Shown one piece after another: positions 24,568 through 31,880 of a stretch of DNA of 64,000 bases. The position numbers and the translations under genes are program-made. Source of the stretch: Actinomycetota bacterium (GTDB taxonomy: Bacteria; Actinomycetota; Actinomycetes; S36-B12; UBA10799); NCBI GenBank assembly GCA_020637055.1, contig JACJWR010000001.1, positions 963,794 to 1,027,793 on the forward strand, given 5' to 3'. The notes beneath the pieces are model-generated. The model did not search any database and had not been told where the DNA came from. It saw only the letters and a program-made list of their open reading frames with translations. Positions within the stretch are counted from its first letter, which is position 1; each line of letters starts with the position of its first letter.

Positions 24568-25799
24568 CGGGAGTCCCTCCCTGCATCGGGGTCGGATAGT
24601 CGCCGGGCGGCGAAGGCGCCCTCACGAAGGCGCACGTTGAATGGTTCGCCGGGTGGGATGTCGTCAGGTCCGAACGCCACCCGACCGTCCTGGTCGGTCA
24701 CCAGCGCATAGCCACGGTCGAGCGTGGCAGCGGGCGATAGCGCGTGCAGACCGGACTGCAGCGACCGCAGTTGCGCCGTTGCGTGCGCCAACCTGTTGCC
24801 GATGGCTCGACGGGCATCGGCCCGTTCCCGGGTGATCTGCTGCTGTTCGCGTGTGAGCCGATCGACCACGGCACGCAGCGCCCCCGACTGCCGCAGGTAC
24901 GTCAGACGGTCGCGCTCCCGGGTCAAATGGTTGGTGATCCGCCGGCGGAGGTCTGCGCGGGCGTCGACGATGCGCTCCTGCTCTTCCTTCCAGTGGGGCA
25001 CGAGCAACTCGGCGGAGTGGGTTGGAGTCGAGGCCCGGACGTCGGCCACGTCGTCGAGCAGCGGTCGATCGCGCTCGTGGCCGATGGCGCTGACCACCGG
25101 GGTGCGCGCAGCAGCGACCGCTCGCAGCAGGCTCTCGTTGCTGAACGGCAGGAGATCCTCCACGGATCCGCCACCCCGGGTGATCACGATCACGTCGACC
25201 TCGGGGTGCTCGTCGAGTTCCTGCAGCGCCGTGGTCACCGCCGGAACCGCCGCGGCGCCCTGGACGACGACCTCCCGGGTTTCGAAGGCGACCCCGGGCC
25301 AGCGGCGCCTCACGCCGACCTTCACGTCCTTCTCGGCTTCGGAGTTCCGCCCGCAGATCAACCCGATGCGAACCGGGAGGAAGGGGATCGGCTGCTTGCG
25401 CTCGGGTGCGAACAGGCCTTCGGCGGCGAGCAGCGCCCGCAACTGTTCCAACCGCGCCAGCAACTCGCCCAGACCCACCACCCGGATCTGGCGAACCCGC
25501 AGATGCAGGTCGCCGCGTTTGCTCCAATATTCCAGCCGGGCCAAGACCACCACTTGCGCGCCGTCGGTGATCCCCGGGGTCTGGGTCTGTAGTAGCGAAG
25601 GGGGCGCCACCAAGGAGACGGACGTCTCGGATGAGGTGTCGCGCAGCCGCATGTACACCAGCCGGGCACCGGGGCGGGGTCGAACCTCGCTCAGTTGCCC
25701 CTCCACCCAGACTTCGCCCAGCCGCCGGACATAGTCGGCGAACGCCTTGCTCATCTGCGCCACCGAGAGCGGCGCGTCTTGGCTGTTCGCCATCCCCAT
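24564..25799 (-). CDS. xseA: Exodeoxyribonuclease VII large subunit
   Basis: A 411-residue catalytic subunit of exonuclease VII. An N-terminal OB-fold (residues ~10-105, VEGQLSEVRPRPGARLVYMRL) binds ssDNA. The catalytic core includes IGLICGRNSEAEKDV, VIVITRGGGSVEDLLPF and SAIGHERDRPLLDDVADVRA. A long coiled coil follows (about 270-360). All are family hallmarks. Start at ATG 25799 or 25793. It is divergent from ispH (71 bases) and overlaps xseB. Confidence 0.95.
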   Translation of the reverse strand: MGMANSQDAPLSVAQMSKAFADYVRRLGEVWVEGQLSEVRPRPGARLVYMRLRDTSSETSVSLVAPPSLLQTQTPGITDGAQVVVLARLEYWSKRGDLHLRVRQIRVVGLGELLARLEQLRALLAAEGLFAPERKQPIPFLPVRIGLICGRNSEAEKDVKVGVRRRWPGVAFETREVVVQGAAAVPAVTTALQELDEHPEVDVIVITRGGGSVEDLLPFSNESLLRAVAAARTPVVSAIGHERDRPLLDDVADVRASTPTHSAELLVPHWKEEQERIVDARADLRRRITNHLTRERDRLTYLRQSGALRAVVDRLTREQQQITRERADARRAIGNRLAHATAQLRSLQSGLHALSPAATLDRGYALVTDQDGRVAFGPDDIPPGEPFNVRLREGAFAARRLSDPDAGRDSR

Positions 25800-25869
25800 G
25801 ACGCAAGGGTACGAGATGTGCGGCGGGTGAGGAGTGTCGCGATGTTCGGGCGGCGCCTACCATTGACCC

Positions 25870-26829
25870 ATGACTTCCAAGAAGGTCCTGCTGGCGGCGC
25901 CCCGTGGCTACTGCGCCGGGGTGGATCGCGCAGTCGTCACCGTGGTGAAGGCGCTCGACCTCTACGGCCCGCCCGTATACGTGCGCAAAGAGATCGTGCA
26001 CAACCGGCATGTGGTGACCACCCTTGAGCAGCGGGGGGCGATCTTCGTCGACGAGACGTCGGAGGTGCCGGAGGGTTCCGTCGTGGTCTTCAGCGCCCAC
26101 GGGGTTTCCCCACAGGTCCACGCTGAGGCCGCCGAGCGCGAACTGAAGACGATCGACGCCACCTGCCCGCTGGTCACGAAGGTGCACAACGAGGCGAAGC
26201 GGTTCGCCGCCGAGGGCTACCAGATCCTCCTCATCGGCCATGACGGACACGAAGAAGTCGAGGGGACGATGGGGGAGGCGCCCGACTCGATAACGCTGGT
26301 GGAGCACCCGGACGACGCTGACCGGGTGGAGTTGGATCCGGACAAGCCCACCGCCTGGCTCTCCCAGACCACACTCTCGGTGGACGAGACCATGGCCACC
26401 GTGGATCGGCTGCGCCAGCGGCTGCCGTTGCTGGTGGATCCGCCCAGCGATGACATCTGCTACGCCACCCAGAACCGGCAACTCGCGGTCAAGCAGATTG
26501 CCCCGGGGTGCGACGTGCTGATCGTGGTGGGGTCGGGGAACTCCTCGAACTCGGTCCGGCTCGCCGAGGTCGGGCTCGAGGCCGGCGCGGCCGCTGCCTA
26601 TCGGGTCGACGGGGCCGGTGAGTTGCAGGACGAGTGGTTCGAATCGGCAGCTGTGGTCGGTTTGACCTCGGGAGCCTCGGTGCCGGAGGAGTTAGTCACC
26701 GGCGTGCTGGAATGGCTGGCCGAACGTGGATTCGGCGACGTCGAGATCGCGGTCGCCGCGGAGGAGAAGCTCACGTTCGCGCTGCCCCCCGAACTGCGCC
26801 GGGACCTCAAAGCGGCCGGCAAGGTCTAG
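25870..26829 (+). CDS. ispH: 4-hydroxy-3-methylbut-2-enyl diphosphate reductase
   Basis: A 319-residue iron-sulfur enzyme, last step of the MEP pathway, reducing HMBPP to IPP and DMAPP. The three cluster cysteines are visible: Cys15 in PRGYCAGVDRA, Cys99 in ATCPLVTKVH and Cys197 in DDICYATQNRQ. The substrate-binding SGNSSNS-type loop and the C-terminal GASVPEELV also match. Length is normal. It overlaps the convergent DUF6542-type gene at a shared CTAG. Together with ispE at 44052 it shows the organism uses the MEP route. Confidence 0.95.
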   Translation: MTSKKVLLAAPRGYCAGVDRAVVTVVKALDLYGPPVYVRKEIVHNRHVVTTLEQRGAIFVDETSEVPEGSVVVFSAHGVSPQVHAEAAERELKTIDATCPLVTKVHNEAKRFAAEGYQILLIGHDGHEEVEGTMGEAPDSITLVEHPDDADRVELDPDKPTAWLSQTTLSVDETMATVDRLRQRLPLLVDPPSDDICYATQNRQLAVKQIAPGCDVLIVVGSGNSSNSVRLAEVGLEAGAAAAYRVDGAGELQDEWFESAAVVGLTSGASVPEELVTGVLEWLAERGFGDVEIAVAAEEKLTFALPPELRRDLKAAGKV

Positions 26830-27422
26830 AGTCTGCCGCCCGCGGTGGAACTGGCGTCCGAGTGGGCCGGCACCCGCCGCTTGCGGGACAAGATCCGACG
26901 CGTCGCCATGATGGCCAGCGCCAGGCCGGTGCCCAGGAACACCCACTGCGCGTTGAACGCCAGGCCGGAGAGGATTGTGGTGGCCTCGAGCAGCCAGAAG
27001 TTGCCGCTCGAACCCACCACGGCCACCTGGGCCGAGACGATGACCGCGAACAGGTAGGCCAACGGAGGTGAGATGACCGCCGTGGTGAGGTCTTGCCGTC
27101 GAAGGCCGAGGGCCACCAAAGCGCACAAGATGGTGAACACCCCTCCGGTGAGCCAACCCAGGGCCCCCGCCAGTGACATCTCCAGGAAGCCCGCCAGCGT
27201 CGTGCCGACTGCGATGATTCCGAATCCCCCCCACGACGACAACCCCCTGCCCGAGGGCGTGGCTGAATTCCCGGGGGCCGCAGTTGAGGACACTGTTGGC
27301 TGCTCCTTCCCCATGACCACCAGACCATCGCTGTGAGTTCCGTTCGACCCCGGAGGGGTCGAGGCGAGGGCCGGGGTGGAGTTGCTAGGCACGGCAGGAC
27401 CGGTCGACTGCAGTTGGCTCAC
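26826..27422 (-). CDS. DUF6542-type small membrane protein
   Basis: A 198-residue protein with a Ser/Pro/Thr-rich disordered N-terminus (~65 residues), then four hydrophobic helices (residues ~68-170) and a basic Arg/Lys-rich C-terminus. Placement beside ispH, xseA and ychF, with this helix pattern, fits the actinobacterial DUF6542 family as I remember it; the assignment is tentative. No biochemical role is known. It shares its stop region with ispH (CTAG), tail to tail. Confidence 0.7.
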   Translation of the reverse strand: MSQLQSTGPAVPSNSTPALASTPPGSNGTHSDGLVVMGKEQPTVSSTAAPGNSATPSGRGLSSWGGFGIIAVGTTLAGFLEMSLAGALGWLTGGVFTILCALVALGLRRQDLTTAVISPPLAYLFAVIVSAQVAVVGSSGNFWLLEATTILSGLAFNAQWVFLGTGLALAIMATRRILSRKRRVPAHSDASSTAGGRL

Positions 27423-27539
27423 GTCACGAAGCGTAGGCCACGGCTACTGCCGCACCGCACATTGACGCACACCAGGACCGGTGGTGGCCCGCGTGTCGCC
27501 CAGAATCGGTCCAGCAGGCAACGTGTGTTGAACGTTGGG

Positions 27540-27573
27540 GAGGCGGTGCGGGCATCGTCTGGGCCCGTGCCTC
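27540..27573 (-). terminator. Possible terminator of rmuC
   Basis: Paired arms GAGGC (27540-27544) with GCCTC (27569-27573) and CGGGC (27549-27553) with GCCCG (27563-27567) form an imperfect hairpin with asymmetric bulges, 11 bases past the rmuC stop. There is no T-run, as is common in high-GC Actinobacteria. Confidence 0.35.
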
Positions 27574-27584
27574 GGCCTGGACGA

Positions 27585-28712
27585 TCAGGCGGTGTCATCC
27601 AGCGGTTCCAGGCGGCGTACGTCGGCGTCGATGGCCGCGAGGTCGGCGTTCGACGACCACGCATTGCCGTGTTCGGCCAGTCGGCGGGCGACCGGCCGGA
27701 CTCGCGATTGCCAACTGCCGACGACTTTGTTGTACGCCGACAGGGTCGCATCGAGGCGCGTTCCGAGCACCTGCAGATGGCCAGCGAGAAGTCCCACTCG
27801 GGAGACCGCCTCCTGGGCAAGGCCGAGGATCTCTTGCGCGCCGCGAGCCGTCCGTTCCTCCTGCCAGGCCAGCGCTACGACCCGCAACAGTGCCATCAAG
27901 GTGGTGGGCGTGGCGAGGATGATGCCCGCATCGCCCGCGTGGTCGAGGATTTCCGGGTCGGCTCGCAGCGCCGCCGCGAGAAGCTCGTCGGCCGGCAGGA
28001 ACAGGACGACGAAATCGGGGGTGGAGTCGAGTTGGCTGGCGTACTCCTTGCCGGCCAACTCTTTGATGCGTCCGCGCACGGCGCGTGCGTGGGCGGCGAG
28101 GGTTTGGGCGTCGGACGAAGTGCCAGCCGCATCTGCCTCCAGCAGCGCGTTCAGCGGGACCTTCGCGTCGATCACCACCCGTCTCCCGGCTCCGAGGTCG
28201 ATGATCATGTCGGGCCGCAGTCGCCCGCCCACCTCGCCCGGCTGGGATCTATACGTGACGCCTTCGAGCAGTCCGGCGCTCTGCACGATGCGCGTCAGTT
28301 GCACCTCCCCCCAGCGTCCACGCACGCCCGGGTTGCGCAGAGCGGCTGCCACCCCGGACGTCTGTCGGGCGAGATCCCGGTTGGACTGTTCGATGGTTGC
28401 CAGTTGAGCTTCGATGCGGCCCATACCGCTTGCCCGGATGTGGTCGGTCTGCGCGACGGTCTCTTTGAGTTGGGCGAGCGATTCCCGCATCGGCGCCACC
28501 ATTGAGGCGACGTCCGCCGCCTGCTCCGATTGTCGCGTCGCCTCGGCGAGGCGGGCTTGCCAATGCTGCTCGCCGGCCTCGAGTTCCGCCCTCACAGTCG
28601 CGAGTTCGAGGCGAGTTTCGGTGGCGGCCGAGCGGCGACCGAGGGTGAGGCCGAGTCCCAAGCCGACGACGACGGCGACGATGACCAGCGCTGCGACCAC
28701 GAGTGACTCCAT
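27585..28712 (-). CDS. rmuC: DNA recombination protein RmuC
   Basis: A 375-residue RmuC-family protein thought to be a nuclease limiting inversions and rearrangements at repeats. An N-terminal membrane anchor (residues ~4-25, VVAALVIVAVVVGLGLGL) is followed by a coiled coil to about 115 and the RmuC core with GRWGEVQLTRIVQSAGL and IDLGAGRRVVIDAKVPL, a PD-(D/E)xK-like segment. The ATG at 28712 places the anchor at the N-terminus; the frame is open further but becomes antisense to ychF. It is divergent from ychF (66 bases). Confidence 0.92.
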   Translation of the reverse strand: MESLVVAALVIVAVVVGLGLGLTLGRRSAATETRLELATVRAELEAGEQHWQARLAEATRQSEQAADVASMVAPMRESLAQLKETVAQTDHIRASGMGRIEAQLATIEQSNRDLARQTSGVAAALRNPGVRGRWGEVQLTRIVQSAGLLEGVTYRSQPGEVGGRLRPDMIIDLGAGRRVVIDAKVPLNALLEADAAGTSSDAQTLAAHARAVRGRIKELAGKEYASQLDSTPDFVVLFLPADELLAAALRADPEILDHAGDAGIILATPTTLMALLRVVALAWQEERTARGAQEILGLAQEAVSRVGLLAGHLQVLGTRLDATLSAYNKVVGSWQSRVRPVARRLAEHGNAWSSNADLAAIDADVRRLEPLDDTA

Positions 28713-28778
28713 GCCGCCGATGATGCACCTCACCTCCGACAGTGGGACGGATTCGACCCTCCGCGTAGGGTTGGCGGC

Positions 28779-29852
28779 GTGAGTCTGACCATCGGAATCG
28801 TGGGCTTGCCCAATGTCGGCAAATCGACCATGTTCAACGCCCTGACCCGCAACAACGTGCTGGCGGCGAACTACCCGTTCGCCACCATCGAGCCGAACGT
28901 GGGCGTCGTGGGGGTGCCGGATCCGCGGTTGGCGGAACTGGCTCGAATCTTCGGCTCGGCTCGGGAGCTTCCGGCGACGGTGAGTTTCGTTGATATCGCC
29001 GGCATCGTGCGCGGGGCCAGCGAGGGGCAGGGCCTCGGCAACAAGTTCCTCGCCCACATTCGGGAGGCGGATGCGATCTGCCAGGTGATCCGAGTGTTCG
29101 ACGACCCGGACGTGGTGCACGTCGACGGCGAGGTCGATCCGGCCAGCGATATCGAAACCATCAACACCGAGTTGATTCTCGCCGACCTGCAGACCCTGGA
29201 GAAGGCCATCCCGCGGCTGATCAAGGAGTCCCGGATCCGCAAGGAACGGGCCCCGGTCCTCGCCGCCGCCGAGCAGGCCAAGGCGTTGCTGGACGGCGGA
29301 ACAACGCTGTTCGCGGCCGGATTCGATGCCGGGCCGCTCGCCGAACTGACCTTGCTCACCACCAAACCGTTCCTCTACGTGTTCAACCTCGACGCCGACG
29401 AACTCGCCGACGAAGCCCTGCGGGACCGACTAGCCGAGCTGGTGGCGCCGGCCGAGGCGATCTTCCTCGACGCCCAACTCGAGGCCGAACTGACCGAACT
29501 CGAGCCTTCGGAAGCGCGTGAACTCCTCGAATCGACCGGTCAGGAAGAGTCCGGCCTCGACCAACTCGCCCGGGTCGGCTTCGCCACCTTGGGCTTGCAG
29601 ACCTATCTCACGGCCGGCCCGAAGGAGTCGCGCGCCTGGACGATTCCCGTGGGCGCCACCGCACCCGAGGCCGCCGGTGTGATCCACACGGACTTCGAAC
29701 GTGGCTTCATCAAGGCCGAGGTGGTGTCGTTCCAGGATCTGGTGGCGGCAGGTTCAATGGCGGAGGCAAAGGCCCGGGGCCAGGTGCGCATGGAGGGCAA
29801 GGACTACGTCATGGCCGACGGCGACGTGGTCGAGTTCAGATTCAACGTCTAG
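28779..29852 (+). CDS. ychF: Redox-regulated ribosome-binding ATPase YchF
   Basis: A 357-residue Obg-related P-loop protein that binds the ribosome and hydrolyses ATP. The P-loop GLPNVGKST is at residues ~9-17, switch II contains DIAGIVRGAS, and the NxxE replacing NKxD (FNLDADE) accounts for ATP preference. A coiled-coil insert and a C-terminal TGS domain (AWTIPVGATAPEAAGVIH, ending YVMADGDVVEFRFNV) complete the standard architecture. GTG start at 28779. A hairpin lies 17 bases after the stop. Confidence 0.95.
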   Translation: MSLTIGIVGLPNVGKSTMFNALTRNNVLAANYPFATIEPNVGVVGVPDPRLAELARIFGSARELPATVSFVDIAGIVRGASEGQGLGNKFLAHIREADAICQVIRVFDDPDVVHVDGEVDPASDIETINTELILADLQTLEKAIPRLIKESRIRKERAPVLAAAEQAKALLDGGTTLFAAGFDAGPLAELTLLTTKPFLYVFNLDADELADEALRDRLAELVAPAEAIFLDAQLEAELTELEPSEARELLESTGQEESGLDQLARVGFATLGLQTYLTAGPKESRAWTIPVGATAPEAAGVIHTDFERGFIKAEVVSFQDLVAAGSMAEAKARGQVRMEGKDYVMADGDVVEFRFNV

Positions 29853-29868
29853 TCTCCCGGCGAGCGTC

Positions 29869-29920
29869 CGGGTTGGTCGCACTAGGAGCAAAGATCCCGG
29901 GGTCTTGCGCGACCAACCCG
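29869..29920. terminator. Hairpin after ychF
   Basis: 12-base perfect arms at 29869-29880 and 29909-29920 around a 28-base loop, in the convergent gap between ychF and the ABC permease gene. The left arm and loop contain GTCGCACTAGG (29876-29886), also found in the hairpin at 10001-10054. Confidence 0.6.
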
Positions 29921-29922
29921 TA

Positions 29923-29988
29923 CGGTCGGGGAGTGGGCAGGCCCAGCGGACCGGGCCGGAGTGGGGCGGTCGGGGAGCGGGGCAGGCC
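29923..29988. repeat. Pair of short GC-rich direct repeats
   Basis: A 21-22 base segment opening CGGTCGGGGAG occurs at 29923-29943 and again at 29967-29988, 44 bases apart, differing by one substitution and one indel. It lies between the post-ychF hairpin and the permease stop codon. Function unknown. Confidence 0.5.
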
Positions 29989-30006
29989 GGAGCGGGGCGG
30001 GCCCTG

Positions 30007-30834
30007 CTACGACCGGGACACCCGACCGCGCAGGGCCAGGAAGGCCAAGGTGTGGCTCACCAGTGCCACACCCAGGATCGCAGCGGTTCCCTGCAGCAGC
30101 GGCGTCAACTGCCAGCCGCCGGTGAGCAGCGAGCGCAATGCCGCCAGCACGTAGGTGACCGGGTTGTAGGTCGCGACCGTGGCGAGCCAGCCGCTGAGCG
30201 CCTCCTGCGGCAAGAAGGAGGTGGTGAGGAAGGCGAAGGGGAAGAACAGCAGGAAGCTCGAGTTGACCGCCGCCGGGTTGCCGGTCTTGAGTGCGATCGC
30301 GTACGGGAAGCCGGTGAAGGCCAAGCCCCACAGGCCGGCGAGGATCAGGAACAGCAGCACTCCGGCGATACCGGTGGCGAACTCGACGCCGATCAGGAAG
30401 CCGAAGATCAGCACCGGTACCGACAGCGCCATCACCAACGCGAGGTCGGCGACCATGAGGCCGAGCAGCAGCGCCGGACGGCTCATCGGCGTGAGCAGCA
30501 GGCGGTCGAAGTAGCCGTCGTTGATGTCGCTGACCAATGCGCTCGCCCGCGAGATGCCGGTGACCGCGAAGATGATCGCGACTGGCAATTGGAACGCTTT
30601 GAAGTCGCTCACCCCGGCCGCTTCGGCCACGTTGGTCAGCGCACCCACATTCACCACGAAGAAGAACAACGGCACGATCAGCGCCGGGATCACGGCCTCC
30701 GGCTCGCGCGGAATCTGGCGTAGGGCCCGGATCGCCACCGAGGTCAGGTCCCGGACGAAACCCGCGTGCCGGGCGACGATGGTCCCGCTTCCGGTACCAC
30801 CTTCCGGCGCTGTCGAGGTCGTAGCGGTGCTCAT
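30007..30834 (-). CDS. ABC-2 type transporter permease (DrrB-like)
   Basis: A 275-residue permease with six hydrophobic helices between residues ~38 and 265, preceded by a ~15-residue Ser/Thr/Gly-rich tail. Organisation and pairing with the ATPase resemble DrrB-type exporters of drugs or lipids. ATG at 30834 overlaps the ATPase stop by four bases, so the two are coupled. The pair lies directly downstream of the exopolysaccharide-type genes on the same strand, so export of a glycan, lipid or precursor is possible but unproven. Confidence 0.86.
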   Translation of the reverse strand: MSTATTSTAPEGGTGSGTIVARHAGFVRDLTSVAIRALRQIPREPEAVIPALIVPLFFFVVNVGALTNVAEAAGVSDFKAFQLPVAIIFAVTGISRASALVSDINDGYFDRLLLTPMSRPALLLGLMVADLALVMALSVPVLIFGFLIGVEFATGIAGVLLFLILAGLWGLAFTGFPYAIALKTGNPAAVNSSFLLFFPFAFLTTSFLPQEALSGWLATVATYNPVTYVLAALRSLLTGGWQLTPLLQGTAAILGVALVSHTLAFLALRGRVSRS

Positions 30835-31829
30835 GATCCGTTCCCTTCGGCGGTGGCGTCGGTTGCGGCATCGTCTTCGCTGCGATCGGCGATGCGAGCT
30901 CCGGTGACGGACAGGAACACGTCGTCCAAGGTGGGCGTGCGCAGCGACAACTCACGTACCCGCACGCCGTCGCCGGCTTCCGCCAGTGCGACCGCCACCG
31001 GGCTGATCGCGGCCGGTCCGTCAGTGACGGCCAGCGTCAACTCCGAGGAGTTGACGTCAACACGATCCACGGCCGACAGCGGCTCGAGGGCGGCCCGTGC
31101 CAGTTCCGGATCGCCGTCCACCACCGCGATCACCAGGTCCGTCCCGATCGAACGCTTCAATTCCTCCGGGGTGCCCTCGGCCACCAGGTGGCCCTTGTCG
31201 ATGATGCCGACGCGGTCGGCCAACTCGTCCGCCTCTTCCAGGTACTGGGTGGTGAGGAATACCGTCATGCCGAGTTCTTCGTTGAGGCGGCGCACCTCCT
31301 CCCACACCTTGGCGCGGCTCACCGGGTCGAGGCCGGTGGTCGGCTCGTCGAGGAACAGCACCCGTGGATTGTGGACCAGCGCCAGCGCCAGATCGAGTCG
31401 GCGCTTCATGCCGCCGGAGTAGGTGCTCACCCGGTCGTCCAGCGCCGAACCCAAGTCGATCAAGCCCCGTAGTTCGGTCAGCCGTTGCCGGGTCTCCGTC
31501 TTGTTCAGCCCGTAGAAGCGCCCCTGCAACATGAGCATCTCCACACCGGTCTGCTTCGGATCCAGCGCCGCCTCCTGCAACGCCACACCGATGCGCAACC
31601 GGACCTGATCGGGCTTCGACGCCACATCGAAGCCGGCCACCGTGGCGCGACCCCCGGTCGGTGCGAGGAGCGTGCAGAGCACCCGGGTGAGGGTCGACTT
31701 CCCGGCCCCGTTGGGACCCAAGAAACCGTAGACCTCTCCGCGTTCGACGGTGAGGCTGACGCCGTCGACCGCCCGGTTCGAACCGAAGTAGCGTTGCACA
31801 TCCACTGCGTCGATCTCTGGCGCGCTCAT
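30831..31829 (-). CDS. ABC transporter ATP-binding protein (DrrA-like)
   Basis: A 332-residue ATPase. Walker A is GPNGAGKST, the Q-loop follows GVALQEAALDPKQTG, the signature is YSGGMKRR, Walker B is VLFLDEPTTGLD, and the switch His is replaced by Gln in FLTTQYLEEADEL, a feature typical of DrrA/daunorubicin-resistance ATPases. A C-terminal ~90-residue extension also matches that subgroup. It starts 51 bases after the GT2 stop on the same strand and may belong to the same transcript. Confidence 0.92.
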   Translation of the reverse strand: MSAPEIDAVDVQRYFGSNRAVDGVSLTVERGEVYGFLGPNGAGKSTLTRVLCTLLAPTGGRATVAGFDVASKPDQVRLRIGVALQEAALDPKQTGVEMLMLQGRFYGLNKTETRQRLTELRGLIDLGSALDDRVSTYSGGMKRRLDLALALVHNPRVLFLDEPTTGLDPVSRAKVWEEVRRLNEELGMTVFLTTQYLEEADELADRVGIIDKGHLVAEGTPEELKRSIGTDLVIAVVDGDPELARAALEPLSAVDRVDVNSSELTLAVTDGPAAISPVAVALAEAGDGVRVRELSLRTPTLDDVFLSVTGARIADRSEDDAATDATAEGNGS

Positions 31830-31880
31830 AGGGCAGCAACGATACCATCAGCCCCCGACGGCAGCGATCCGCGCAGGGCG

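Noticed and set aside
31051..31060. TTGACGTCAA palindrome
   Set aside because: It lies inside the ABC ATPase coding region and lacks the 5-base spacer of the two operator-like sites.
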